A DNA stretch of 26,973 nucleotides from a virus, in the IMG/VR virus record IMGVR_UViG_3300047368_000080, positions 1 through 26,973 of that record; one strand, 5' to 3'. The position numbers were made by a program, and so were the translations under genes. The notes under the pieces are model-generated. The model was not told the DNA's origin. It did not search any database and worked only from the letters and a program-made list of their open reading frames with translations. How positions within the stretch are numbered: the stretch's first letter is position 1; each line of letters starts with the position of its first letter. Positions 11,916 to 20,914 of this stretch are shown here, one piece after another.

Positions 11916-11977
11916 CCTTTGAGAAAGAAAAGAATGAATTAGAAGCGGCAATGATAAAGAAAGCATATAAACGATGA
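11642..11977 (+). CDS. -1 frame extension of the tail assembly chaperone (frameshift product)
   Basis: This -1 frame is open from 11642 and is entered by slippage at 11707-11715; the used part is 11714-11977, giving a fused product of about 255 residues (168 + 87). It encodes KWGWYQSIYALAGGNVLKF followed by NEVTNLPIFQCLNFLTFEKE and ends AMIKKAYKR. 'KWGWY..IY.LA.G......V..L......YL.f.K.KNE.E' is the conserved second-frame part of these chaperones (gpGT role). Its TGA overlaps the next gene's ATG at 11974 (ATGA), which argues that ribosomes reach this stop. Here start marks the open frame, not an initiation codon. Confidence 0.75.
   Translation, partial: TKRRGVKPYEGNAPRCSNECYGFFLRFREGVVESYTELYTEKSDGGTDLSAQANFGSKWGWYQSIYALAGGNVLKFNEVTNLPIFQCLNFLTFEKEKNELEAAMIKKAYKR
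11706..11717 (+). other. Programmed -1 ribosomal frameshift site
   Basis: GTT TTT TTT TAC in the 0 frame can slip to GGT TTT TTT TTA. The nine-T run satisfies the X-XXY-YYZ rule. No clear downstream stimulator was identified by eye. Confidence 0.7.
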
Positions 11978-12444
11978 AAGAGTTTTACGACCTTATAGAT
12001 AAAATATACGAAGAGCTAAATTCAAGTGAATTTGTAAGCACAGTTACTTTTGGTAACATTATGGATGTTGACTTGTCCAAGCAGAGTATATTCCCATTAT
12101 CACACATAAACATACAGGATGCTGTGTTTGGAGAACATACAATCACATTCTCGATTCAAGTTATAGCAATGGATTTGGTTGACGAAAGTAAAGAAGATAA
12201 ATTCGATACCGATTCAATACCTTATCAAGGACTAGACAATAAACACGATGTGCTAAACACGCAGCTTGCAGTAATAAACAGATTGCAGTCTAAATTAAGA
12301 CGTGGAGACCTCAACGATGATAACTACGTTTTAGACACCGATGCAACTGCCACTATGTTTGAGGATAGGTTTGAGAACTTAATGACTGGTTGGGCGCTTA
12401 CCCTATCCATATCAATCCCTAATAATGTTGTAACTGTCTGCTAA
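11974..12444 (+). CDS. Tail terminator/completion-type protein (putative)
   Basis: 156 residues. Key parts are FPLSHINIQDAVFGEHTITF, SIQVIAMDLVDESKEDK and FEDRFENLMTGWALTLSISI. The pattern of a beta strand, 'MDLVDE', and a C-terminal 'F.dRF.N...GW.....I.iPN' is one I recall from tail completion or tail terminator proteins of Bacteroidota phages. It would cap the tail tube at the head end. It starts at the ATGA overlap with the chaperone's -1 frame and ends overlapping the next gene by one base. Confidence 0.65.
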   Translation: MKEFYDLIDKIYEELNSSEFVSTVTFGNIMDVDLSKQSIFPLSHINIQDAVFGEHTITFSIQVIAMDLVDESKEDKFDTDSIPYQGLDNKHDVLNTQLAVINRLQSKLRRGDLNDDNYVLDTDATATMFEDRFENLMTGWALTLSISIPNNVVTVC

Positions 12445-12998
12445 TGGAAATTAGATTCAAAAATACTGAAGCATACGTTAAATCATTCGCAGAGACGAAA
12501 CTGATTCAGTACTTCCTTGAATCATATCAGACATCAAGACAGAGAGTAGGTAATATAAATGCGCCAGTAAGGTCAAGCGGAGAAGGTGGTGATTCGTTAA
12601 ACGTAAGAGCAGAGAACGGTGGTCTTGATATAAACCTATACGGTAACTCATACTTGCAGGGCGTAGACGAAGGTACAGCACCATTTAGTCCAAATGTGAA
12701 CGCTATAAAGGATTGGATTCGTCAAAAGCCAGTAACATTGAAAGATTTTGGTGGAAAGGAGATGCCAAGAACAGAATCTAATATAGCATCTGTCGCATAC
12801 AAGATTGGCGAGGCTATATCGCTTCGTGGTATTGCGCCAGCAAATTACATAAGAGAAGTTGTGGAAAAAGCATTTGATAATATAGTAGATGGAATGCTAC
12901 CTCCGCTAAAAGAAGATATAACAGATAAATTAGAAGAAATACTAAAAAGTGTCGGCTACACAAAGAAAGGCGATACATACGTTTTAAAGACAAAATAA
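12444..12998 (+). CDS. HK97 gp10-like head-tail/tail completion protein (putative)
   Basis: 184 residues. The central segment NSYLQGVDEGTAPFSPNVNA followed by IKDWIRQKPV, and the later SLRGIAPANYIREVVEKAFD, match the layout of gp10-like proteins ('Y....E.GT......i..Wi......g....I.RP...'). It is expected at the head-tail interface. It starts at TAATGG overlapping the previous stop, and a tail protein gene begins right after its TAA. Family match is moderate. Confidence 0.6.
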   Translation: MEIRFKNTEAYVKSFAETKLIQYFLESYQTSRQRVGNINAPVRSSGEGGDSLNVRAENGGLDINLYGNSYLQGVDEGTAPFSPNVNAIKDWIRQKPVTLKDFGGKEMPRTESNIASVAYKIGEAISLRGIAPANYIREVVEKAFDNIVDGMLPPLKEDITDKLEEILKSVGYTKKGDTYVLKTK

Positions 12999-14177
12999 AT
13001 GGCAAAACTAATAAACACAAGAAGTCCGTTTTTCATAAAGGTATCAGATTCTACGCTAGATACAGCTAAATTAGAATTATATATTTATGAGGGTGTATAT
13101 GATTCAAGCCCTGATGCTGCTGACCTCAAATATACAATAGAGAAGTCGGAGCTTGAAGGTAACAATATTATTGTCTTTGAAATAAGCGAGCTTGTTAGAG
13201 ATTACATTGAAACCAAGTATGACGGAGAGTACGACAGCTATACCGTTTGGGTAAATCCAGTAATAACGGCAACAAACGAAACTGGGGGAACAATAACATC
13301 TCCAACAATAACTCCAAGTGTTTCAAGTCAATTTATAGCCACAGAAGGTTACGGTTACTTTGAGGAAGGGGCTAACCCAGACTTTGACGAAGGGTTAATG
13401 ATGTCTGAAGGAACTATATACAGGGTTAATGACAGAAGTGTGAATATTCCAGTTAGCGCAGAGACAACAAATAGTATAGCGTTTAGGTTAAACGGAGATA
13501 CCATAAGCTCCGTTACAATATCTGATAACGACAACACCAATCAAAAAATACAATACATAGCATCTGATAGCAATTCAACAGCAGACAGCTACAAAGAAAG
13601 GGTATTAGAAGCTGGTGGTGTATTTGAATATAACAGATGTCTTGAGGCATTTGAGGAAGCTGTTGATATAGGCGCAGTTGACGAAGTGTACATAAACTAC
13701 ACAAACGACACAGAAACAAGAACCAAAATACTAAAAGTAAAAACATTTGACTGCTCGAAGTATGAGCCAATAAGAGTTACCTTTGTAAACAAGTATGGCG
13801 CACTACAAGACCTGTATTTTACAAGAAGAAGTAATGAGTCAATAAATATAACAAGTCAAGACTTTAAGGCTTCTGTGTTTGACTTTACAAGCTTGTCTTA
13901 CGACCAAACAGCTCACCAGCAGAGAACCTTAAATTTAGTTGGCAAAGAAAGCGTAACGTTAAATACAGATTACATTGATGAGTCTTGTAACGAGCATATA
14001 AAACAGCTTATGCTTTCCGAACAAATATGGATGACAAGACTTACAGACGAAGAGAAAATTGTGCCACTAAAACTAAAGAGCAATTCTTTGGAATTAAAGA
14101 AAAGGGTAAATGATAGGTTGGTACAATACACTATGCAGTTTGATGTTGCAGCAGATAAAATAAACACTATTCGATAA
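12999..14177 (+). CDS. Tail protein of Bacteroidota phages
   Basis: 392 residues, mainly beta. It starts MAKLINTRSPFFIKVSDSTL and has FEISELVRDYIETKYDGEYD (about 65-85) and VTFVNKYGALQDLYFTRRSN (about 260-280). The 'RSP.fI' opening, 'FEIseL.RDYie' and 'NKYGALQDLyF' are features I recall from tail proteins of Bacteroidota siphoviruses, encoded next to a larger baseplate-type protein. A distal tail or tail-associated role is inferred. It overlaps the next gene by one base. Confidence 0.7.
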   Translation: MAKLINTRSPFFIKVSDSTLDTAKLELYIYEGVYDSSPDAADLKYTIEKSELEGNNIIVFEISELVRDYIETKYDGEYDSYTVWVNPVITATNETGGTITSPTITPSVSSQFIATEGYGYFEEGANPDFDEGLMMSEGTIYRVNDRSVNIPVSAETTNSIAFRLNGDTISSVTISDNDNTNQKIQYIASDSNSTADSYKERVLEAGGVFEYNRCLEAFEEAVDIGAVDEVYINYTNDTETRTKILKVKTFDCSKYEPIRVTFVNKYGALQDLYFTRRSNESINITSQDFKASVFDFTSLSYDQTAHQQRTLNLVGKESVTLNTDYIDESCNEHIKQLMLSEQIWMTRLTDEEKIVPLKLKSNSLELKKRVNDRLVQYTMQFDVAADKINTIR

Positions 14178-16327
14178 TGAATAAAGTTGTACTTTACATA
14201 AAAGATGCCGATAATGTTTATCAGGCGGTAGACTTGTTTGAAGATGAAACTATATCTGTTACATCTAAAATACAAGACATAAGGGATATATCTAAAGTAT
14301 TTACCGACTTCTCGCAATCATTTACACTTCCAGCATCGAAGAAGAATAATAAGATATTCAGACACTTCTATAACTATTTCATATCAGAAGGTGCGTTTGA
14401 TGCAAGGAAAAAAGTTGATGCTGTATTAGAGATTAACCATATGCCATTTAGGGAGGGAAAGATATTCCTTAATGGTGTTAAAATGAAAGATAACAAGCCC
14501 TTTAATTATAATGTTACTTTCTTTGGTAATACAGTTACCTTAACAGACTTATTTGGCGATGATGAAATATCACAATTAAGCTATTTAGACCAATGGACAC
14601 ACTCATACACACCAAATGATGTGAAAACAGGTTTAACGACAGGTGTGTTAGTTTCTAGCGCGCCAAGCGCAAGCGTAACAGATGTTATATATCCATTAAT
14701 AACCCACACTAAAAGACTTTACTTTGACTCGAGAAATGCAGAAGGACACAATGCAAACACATTACAGGGTAATTTATTTTACCACAATAATATCCATAGC
14801 GAAAATGCTGCGCTTCAGTACACCGACTTAAAACCAGCGATAAAGGTTACCCGAATATTAGAAGCAATAGAAAGTCAATATAATGTTGATTTTACGGGAT
14901 TCTTCGAGACAACACCAATGTCTAACCTATACCTTTGGATTTCAAGAGAAAAGGGTAGGCTTGGCGGTACAGGTGGTGCTGATAACATAAAAACTTTAGG
15001 TGCTTGGGAGGATGTTCCTGTCGGTGATGATTTAGTATCTATATCTTCAGACGGAACTGAACTCACATACATTGGAGACACAAACTATGAAAGATTACAG
15101 TTTGAGATAACAATAACGCCAGCAAGCGGATATACAAGCGTTCCATATACTATCGAAACTTATGTTGATGGATTATTGGTTTCCACAGAAACAAATCAAA
15201 CTGGAACTAACACTTTCACAATAGATGACGGTGATGCGGATATTGACATAAGTCCTGTTAAATATATTCTAAAGACAACGGAAGATTTTAACTTTACGCC
15301 AACGCTAACCGTAGCAGCATTTCACGATACATTTACAGAGACTCAAAACCTTGATTGTGGTGGGCAGATAGGTTCATTGAGTCAGATAATAATAACAGCA
15401 CAGTTACCTAAAATAAAAGTAATAGACTTTTTATCTGGAATACTAAAGATGTTCAACCTCATATTATACTATGAGGACAACAGGACTGATGCTGATTTTG
15501 GTAAAATAGTAGTTCAGTCTCTTGATGATTACTATAATGATAACCCTAATATTTTTGATATAAGTAAATACGTTGAATCATCAGAAACAGATATAGAGTC
15601 AACAATACCTTTTAGTGAGATTAATTTTAAATATCAGGAAGGTAAGACGTTACTAATGAAGCAACATAAGGAAACATTTAATCAGGATTTTGGTGATGAA
15701 GAGTTTAGACCAGAAGGAATTGATAGAGGTAAGCCTTATGAGGTTAAAGTGCCGTTTGAACACTTTAAGTTTGAGAGATTGTTGGATGTTAATGATGAAA
15801 GTATAAAACCAATTCAATGGGGGTATAGTGCTAACGACAACTTTAAACCAGACTCTACTGCTACTCCACAACCAACAGGTAATTACCAACCCATAGTAAT
15901 GAAGCCAGCTTTATTTTACGGAATTAGAATTACAGGAATAACTGCTGGCGATGGTATAAATTGGAGCGCACCTCACGATGAACTCTTTAACTACTGGAAA
16001 CCATCTAACACAAACGAGAATGGAACTTCGTCTGTTGCCCCAGCTTATACGCTAAATTTTGACAATGAAATAGACGAGTGGAACTTTACTGACTATGGTG
16101 GCTCAACTAACTCTCTATTTAAGAAGTGGTATAAGACTTATATAGAAGATGCTTTTGATGCTAAAAAAAGAATATTTAAACTAACAGCACATTTGCCAAA
16201 TAGTATATTACTTAACTATGAGTTAAATGATAGGTTTCAGATTGGAGACAAGGTATTTACTATAAACTCAATAAATAGTAATCTAAAAACAGGCGAATCT
16301 AAATTAGAATTATTGAACGTATTATGA
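14177..16327 (+). CDS. Large tail/baseplate hub-type protein
   Basis: 716 residues. The N terminus has ISKVFTDFSQSFTLPASKKN (about 39-58) and AVLEINHMPFREGKIFLNGV, then FNYNVTFFGNTVTLTDLFGD. This opening is typical of large tail proteins in Bacteroidota phages, which take the place of the baseplate hub or tail lysozyme protein. No lysozyme or peptidase motif was seen. The C terminus is beta-rich (FQIGDKVFTINSIN). It overlaps the next short gene by ATGA. Hub assignment is by analogy with gene order. Confidence 0.75.
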   Translation: MNKVVLYIKDADNVYQAVDLFEDETISVTSKIQDIRDISKVFTDFSQSFTLPASKKNNKIFRHFYNYFISEGAFDARKKVDAVLEINHMPFREGKIFLNGVKMKDNKPFNYNVTFFGNTVTLTDLFGDDEISQLSYLDQWTHSYTPNDVKTGLTTGVLVSSAPSASVTDVIYPLITHTKRLYFDSRNAEGHNANTLQGNLFYHNNIHSENAALQYTDLKPAIKVTRILEAIESQYNVDFTGFFETTPMSNLYLWISREKGRLGGTGGADNIKTLGAWEDVPVGDDLVSISSDGTELTYIGDTNYERLQFEITITPASGYTSVPYTIETYVDGLLVSTETNQTGTNTFTIDDGDADIDISPVKYILKTTEDFNFTPTLTVAAFHDTFTETQNLDCGGQIGSLSQIIITAQLPKIKVIDFLSGILKMFNLILYYEDNRTDADFGKIVVQSLDDYYNDNPNIFDISKYVESSETDIESTIPFSEINFKYQEGKTLLMKQHKETFNQDFGDEEFRPEGIDRGKPYEVKVPFEHFKFERLLDVNDESIKPIQWGYSANDNFKPDSTATPQPTGNYQPIVMKPALFYGIRITGITAGDGINWSAPHDELFNYWKPSNTNENGTSSVAPAYTLNFDNEIDEWNFTDYGGSTNSLFKKWYKTYIEDAFDAKKRIFKLTAHLPNSILLNYELNDRFQIGDKVFTINSINSNLKTGESKLELLNVL

Positions 16328-16485
16328 TAAAGCAGATTATAGATTTATTGCAAGTATCTGATTGGTATGGCGTATCTCATAACGTAGATATCGCCAAAGG
16401 AATATATAAAGGATGCTCTAGTTGGGATGAGGCGAAGAGACAAGTGAAACGAGTGAAACAATCTAAAGTATACAAGAATGGCTGA
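16324..16485 (+). CDS. Small basic protein (53 aa) between tail genes
   Basis: Starts MIKQIIDLLQVSDWYGVSHN and continues GIYKGCSSWDEAKRQVKRVK. ATGA overlap with the gene before and an 8-base overlap with the tape measure gene show it is translated within the tail operon. No family recognised; it may assist tail tip assembly. Confidence 0.6.
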   Translation: MIKQIIDLLQVSDWYGVSHNVDIAKGIYKGCSSWDEAKRQVKRVKQSKVYKNG

Positions 16486-18796
16486 ACAAAAGATACTCAT
16501 ATCAATAAAGATTAACGATAGGGAGGCTGCCAACACCCAGAAGCAATTAAAGGTTACTAAAGACAACTTTCACAGCCTTACTGATGCTGAAAAGGAAAAA
16601 ATCATTGCAGACAAGCAATTAGCTTTATCAGCCAAAGATGTAGACAAAGCATTAACGCTTCAAGCGAAAGCTGCCAACAACGCAGCGCAAGCAACTAAAA
16701 ACGGTAGAACACAGTCTGGTCTTAACAACGCAATCTTACTTGAAACAGGTCGTTTAGCCTCTGATGCAAGTTTTGGTTTTACAGCTATAGCAAACAACTT
16801 GTCGCAGGTTGTAACATTATTTAGTTCATTCGTAAAAACACAAGGTGGTGTAATAGCGTCATTTAAAGAACTTGGAAGGTCTCTTATGGGTACTGGAGGA
16901 CTTCTTATATTGGTACAATTACTCATATCTTATGGTGCTGACCTTATTAAGATTTTTGCAAGCACATCGGCAGAAGCTGTTAAACTGAAAGATGTGTTTA
17001 AGGATGCTGGAAGTCAGGTTCAGGAAACAGCAGGAAGGTTTCAAACATATATAGCTACATTACAGGATGCTAATGCATCTCAAGAAAAACAGTCTAAAGC
17101 TCTAAAGTTATTAAATAAAGAGTTTCCAGATTATATAAAACAGCTTGATAATGCTGGAGTATCTATTGAAAGCGTAAAAAATAAAACAGACGAAGCAACA
17201 AAACAGAATATATTATATGAAGAGTCAATAAGAAGGATAGCGAGGTCAAAGGCTGCTCAAAGTGCCATTGAGGAAGAGTCTGCTGCTGAAATTCAAGCTA
17301 CTTTAGAAACAGAGCGTATTTTACGAGAAACATATAATATGACTTTAGTCGAAGCTCAAGAGGCTACTAAAGTGTATAATGAAGAGCTAAAAAATGGTCA
17401 AACTGTTAGCGCTGGTATGGCTGGTTCAGTTGTAATGACTAATACTGCTGTAAACAGACAGTCTGAAAATATAAAAGTTTTAGTAGATAATTTAAAAGTA
17501 GAGACCGACCAAAGAAAGAAAAATATACAAATATTAGAGGACTATGTTATTCTTGGAGACAAAGAGACAGAAGGAAGAAGAAACAGAAACAGGGTTTTTA
17601 AAGCAGCAGACCTTGACTTTGAGAAGGAAATACAGAAGTCAAGAGAAAGGTTACTCAAGGGTTTTATAAAAGATGAAGAGCTACAAATTAAAATTAAGTT
17701 TGATGGAATAAGAACAAGGGCTAGATTAAAGCAAACGGAATTTGAGGAAGACCAGCAAAGAAGATTAGATGAGTTTAAAGCATCTGATGCTACCGAAGCA
17801 GAGAAAGCGGAGGCTCAAAAGAGGTTTGACGAAGAGATTGCCAAGTCTAAAGAATCCTTATCTGCATATATTGTAAAACTAAAGCAAGAGGAAGCTGCTG
17901 CTATAACCAATATAGGAATAGAGGAAAGTAGAGAAATACAGCGATTAAATAGAGAAAAACTTGATTCGGAGGCAGCATACCTTGACGAGAAAAACAGGAT
18001 GAATGGAGATTATTCATTCTTCCAAACCGAAAGAAACATAAAGACACTTACTATGGATGTGGCAGCTCAACAAGCTGTTGTTGACTCGCATGCTATCGGT
18101 ACTATTGAAAGAGAACAGGCTGAATTAAGATTGTTTGAATTAAAGAAACAACTAAATTCGGAGGAACAGGCTCTTGCTGAACAGAAGTTTGCTTTCTTTA
18201 AACAGCAATACACAGCTATAACAGACGCTTTAAGCCAAACATTTGCAGTTTCGGCAGAAAACGAAACTATTGCTTTAGAGGAAAGTTACGGAAGGAAAAT
18301 TGCTGCTGCTGAAGGAAATAATGCAGAGCAAGAACGTTTAGAGAAAGAGTTAGCAGAAAAAAAGGATAAAATTGCAAGAAAACAGTTTAAGATAGACAAG
18401 GCGATGAAAATAGGAAGGGCATTGATGGACACCTATCAGTCTGGAATATTGGCTTTTGGCTCTCAACTTATAGTTGGAGACCCAACCTCACCAATAAGAG
18501 CAAGAATTGCTCAAGCGGTTGCTTTAGCTACTGGTCTTGCAAATGTAGCTAATATTGCTCGTCAAAAATATAAAAGTAGTATTAGTGCTGGTGCTGGCGG
18601 TGGTGCTTCAGGCGGTGGTGGAAACGTAATACAAGCACCAGACTTTAATGTTGTTGGCGCATCTCAAACATCGCAACTAGCACAAACAGTAGCCACTCAA
18701 CAGGACAAACCAGTAAAAGCGTTTGTGGTAGGAAAAGACATTTCAACACAACAAGAATTAGATAGAAATATAACAAATACCGCATCATTCGGTTAA
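16478..18796 (+). CDS. Tape measure protein
   Basis: 772 residues and the longest gene here. It has long Lys/Glu/Ala helices (for example EADEKEKI-like segments and RLEKELAEKKDKIARKQFKI) typical of tape measures, one hydrophobic segment (GLLILVQLLISYGADLIKIF, about 142-161) and a glycine-rich stretch (AGAGGGASGGGG). The end, DKPVKAFVVGKDISTQQELD, matches the 'P(I/V)KA.VV..D(I/V)(S/T)TQQE.DR' tail of Bacteroidota tape measures. At roughly 0.15 nm per residue the tail would be near 110 nm. It sets tail length and is coated by the chaperones from 11211. Confidence 0.88.
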   Translation: MAEQKILISIKINDREAANTQKQLKVTKDNFHSLTDAEKEKIIADKQLALSAKDVDKALTLQAKAANNAAQATKNGRTQSGLNNAILLETGRLASDASFGFTAIANNLSQVVTLFSSFVKTQGGVIASFKELGRSLMGTGGLLILVQLLISYGADLIKIFASTSAEAVKLKDVFKDAGSQVQETAGRFQTYIATLQDANASQEKQSKALKLLNKEFPDYIKQLDNAGVSIESVKNKTDEATKQNILYEESIRRIARSKAAQSAIEEESAAEIQATLETERILRETYNMTLVEAQEATKVYNEELKNGQTVSAGMAGSVVMTNTAVNRQSENIKVLVDNLKVETDQRKKNIQILEDYVILGDKETEGRRNRNRVFKAADLDFEKEIQKSRERLLKGFIKDEELQIKIKFDGIRTRARLKQTEFEEDQQRRLDEFKASDATEAEKAEAQKRFDEEIAKSKESLSAYIVKLKQEEAAAITNIGIEESREIQRLNREKLDSEAAYLDEKNRMNGDYSFFQTERNIKTLTMDVAAQQAVVDSHAIGTIEREQAELRLFELKKQLNSEEQALAEQKFAFFKQQYTAITDALSQTFAVSAENETIALEESYGRKIAAAEGNNAEQERLEKELAEKKDKIARKQFKIDKAMKIGRALMDTYQSGILAFGSQLIVGDPTSPIRARIAQAVALATGLANVANIARQKYKSSISAGAGGGASGGGGNVIQAPDFNVVGASQTSQLAQTVATQQDKPVKAFVVGKDISTQQELDRNITNTASFG

Positions 18797-18805
18797 TTCA
18801 ATAGT
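18795..18805 (+). promoter_or_regulatory. AATTCAATAGT translation leader
   Basis: The repeat motif AATTCAATAGT lies directly before ATG 18806, as AATTTAATAGT does before ATG 10739. No Shine-Dalgarno is present; an A/T-rich initiation context of the Bacteroidota type is likely. Confidence 0.5.
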
Positions 18806-20137
18806 ATGAAGGTAATAGAATTATTTATAGACGAAGAGGGAGAGTTTTCAGGCATTGATGCCATATCAATTGTAGAACAACCTGCAATAGAGGAAAACTT
18901 TGTTGCATTAAAAGATGAACTTAAGGTAGAGTTAGCTGATGTCGATAAGGATAAGCGTATTCTTATGGGCGCTGCTCTAATACCCAATAAAAAAATATAT
19001 AGAAAGAGTAGAGAGGATGAGTATTACATATACTTTTCTGAAGATACTGTGCGTAGAGCATCTGAACTATTCCTAATGAAGGGAAACCAGAATAAATCTA
19101 CTTTAGAACATCAAGCACAACTATCAGGTCTGTCTGTTGTAGAGTCTTGGATTGTAGAAGATGATACACATGATAAATCTCGTAAGTATGGATTGAATAT
19201 GCCTGTTGGTACTTGGATGGTTTCTATGAAAGTAAACAACGAAGAGGTGTGGCAAGACTACGTTAAGACAGGCAAGGTAAAGGGTTTCTCAATAGAGGGC
19301 TACTTTACCGATAAGGTTGCTATGTCTATGATTGAAAAAGAGAATGATGCTGCCGAAGTATTATTAGAGATTGCTGATAGCATTGAAGCTGGAAAGCTAA
19401 ACCTAAAAACATACGGTGATTACGGAAGTGGTGTTAGAAATAACGCCAAGAGAGGTATTGAGCTAAATAAAAAGGTAAATAACCGTTGCGCAACCTCTGT
19501 GGGAAAAATAAGAGCGCAGCAGTTGTCAAGGGGTGAAAAATTGAGTTTGTCCACGATTAAGAGAATGTACTCGTATTTATCAAGAGCAGAGACATATTAT
19601 GATGCAGGTGATTCAAAGGCTTGTGGTACTATTTCTTACTTACTGTGGGGTGGTAAAGCTGGACTTGCTTGGAGTAGAGGTAAACTTAAAGAATTAGGTG
19701 AAATTGAATTAGCTGAATATGATGACAAAGGAAGAATTAAACGAAGCAATAAAGCACCAGATTCCGATACTCCAAATCCTAATCCAAAACGAGGAAGCAA
19801 ACGCAATCCAAAGGGTGCTGCTGGGAAGTCGAGGGGAGTTACTGTACCCGACAGAGTGTTAAAGTCGCTTCAGAAGAAAGCAGATGACTTTAACGACAAG
19901 TACAAAGCTAAAAAAGGATATGGAACTACCGTTGGGCAACTAAAGTCTGTATATCAACGTGGAGTTGGCGCATTTCAAACATCTCATAGTCCTGCTGTGA
20001 AGTCAGCCGAGCAATGGGCGCAAGCTAGAGTAAACGCCTATATATACCTTTTAAAGAACGGTAGACCGCAAAATACTAAATACACTACCGATTATGATTT
20101 ATTACCTAAAAAGCACCCTAAATCAAGTAAAAAATGA
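18806..20137 (+). CDS. XkdF/S78-type capsid protease fused to two further domains
   Basis: 443 residues. Domain 1 (about 1-170) starts with GIDAISIVEQPAIEENFVAL and holds ILMGAALIPNKKIYR, TLEHQAQLSG (catalytic His) and VVESWIVED (catalytic Ser), then KTGKVKGFSIEGYF, as in XkdF-like prohead proteases. Domain 2 (about 210-310) has GVRNNAKRGIELNKKVNNR and RMYSYLSRAETYY and YLLWGGKAGLAWSR, a module often joined to phage head proteins. Domain 3 (about 345-430) has YQRGVGAFQTSHSPAV and QWAQARVNAYIYLLKNGR, a DUF5824-like module also seen in large viruses. It likely processes capsid or scaffold; the roles of modules 2 and 3 are unknown. Confidence 0.8.
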   Translation: MKVIELFIDEEGEFSGIDAISIVEQPAIEENFVALKDELKVELADVDKDKRILMGAALIPNKKIYRKSREDEYYIYFSEDTVRRASELFLMKGNQNKSTLEHQAQLSGLSVVESWIVEDDTHDKSRKYGLNMPVGTWMVSMKVNNEEVWQDYVKTGKVKGFSIEGYFTDKVAMSMIEKENDAAEVLLEIADSIEAGKLNLKTYGDYGSGVRNNAKRGIELNKKVNNRCATSVGKIRAQQLSRGEKLSLSTIKRMYSYLSRAETYYDAGDSKACGTISYLLWGGKAGLAWSRGKLKELGEIELAEYDDKGRIKRSNKAPDSDTPNPNPKRGSKRNPKGAAGKSRGVTVPDRVLKSLQKKADDFNDKYKAKKGYGTTVGQLKSVYQRGVGAFQTSHSPAVKSAEQWAQARVNAYIYLLKNGRPQNTKYTTDYDLLPKKHPKSSKK

Positions 20138-20274
20138 AAAGTAAAGAAACAGTAGGAAGGCAAGTGCCGACAAACTCAAAGAGAGGTTGTTTGTGCAAGA
20201 ACGGAAAAACATACTCAAGAAAATGCTGTGATGGCACTTTGAGAGCGCAAGGTATTGGTAAAATACGTGCCTAA
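20134..20274 (+). CDS. Small Cys-rich phage protein (46 aa)
   Basis: MKSKETVGRQVPTNSKRGCL begins the protein, then CKNGKTYSRKCCDGTLRAQG. The 'GCLC..G.TYS.KCC.G....QGIG' pattern recurs in tiny genes near head genes of Bacteroidota phages, as I recall. The four cysteines may bind zinc. ATGA overlap with the protease gene. Possibly a small virion or assembly component. Confidence 0.7.
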   Translation: MKSKETVGRQVPTNSKRGCLCKNGKTYSRKCCDGTLRAQGIGKIRA

Positions 20275-20337
20275 AAATCTAACAGGTTGTTTAATACTTG
20301 TTATTTATCTATAACTATAACTGTTAATTAACATAAT

Positions 20338-20907
20338 ATGGAGAGTAAAGCTACAAACATTTTGAATGATATTATGCAAAAACTCTCTGCTATTAGTGAG
20401 CCAGAAACGAAAGAGGTTGAAAACATCGAAGTTGCAGCCGAAGAAGTTACTGAAACTCCAGAAGTAGAGGAAGTTGCATTATCTGAAGATTCTGTTGAGG
20501 AAGTTGCTACTGAAGAGGTAGAGGCTGCTCTTGATGCTGAATCAACTGAAGAGGTTGAGTTGGCTGAAGAATCAGAAGAAAAAGCTACTGAAGAAGAATT
20601 GGAAGAAGAAGATTCTGAAGAAGTAGAGTTAATGGAAGGTTATGTGAAGGAAGAGGATTTCAACTCTAAAATCGCAGAACTAGAAGATATGATTAAATCT
20701 ATCAAAGAAGATATGATGGTTGAGTATAATAAGGTTGAGCAAGAAAAGGCTGAACTTTCATCTCAAGTCGAAAAGCTATCTGCTGAACCAGCAGCCGAGC
20801 CAATCGCACACAATCCATCAGAAAAAACTGAACAAAAAGAGGTGATTAAATTCGGTCAGAATCGCCCTGCTAGTACACTTGACCGAGTATTTTCAAAACT
20901 AATATAA
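20338..20907 (+). CDS. Capsid scaffolding protein (putative)
   Basis: 189 residues, extremely acidic (long Glu/Ala/Val stretches, residues about 20-105), then a coiled coil (KIAELEDMIKSIKEDMMVEY) and a more basic, Pro-containing end with FGQNRPASTLDRVFSKL. The composition and its place between protease and major capsid protein fit a scaffold, cleaved and expelled during maturation. It is separated from the upstream gene by 63 bases that hold no clear promoter and from the capsid gene by 7. Confidence 0.8.
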   Translation: MESKATNILNDIMQKLSAISEPETKEVENIEVAAEEVTETPEVEEVALSEDSVEEVATEEVEAALDAESTEEVELAEESEEKATEEELEEEDSEEVELMEGYVKEEDFNSKIAELEDMIKSIKEDMMVEYNKVEQEKAELSSQVEKLSAEPAAEPIAHNPSEKTEQKEVIKFGQNRPASTLDRVFSKLI

Positions 20908-20914
20908 TATAAAA

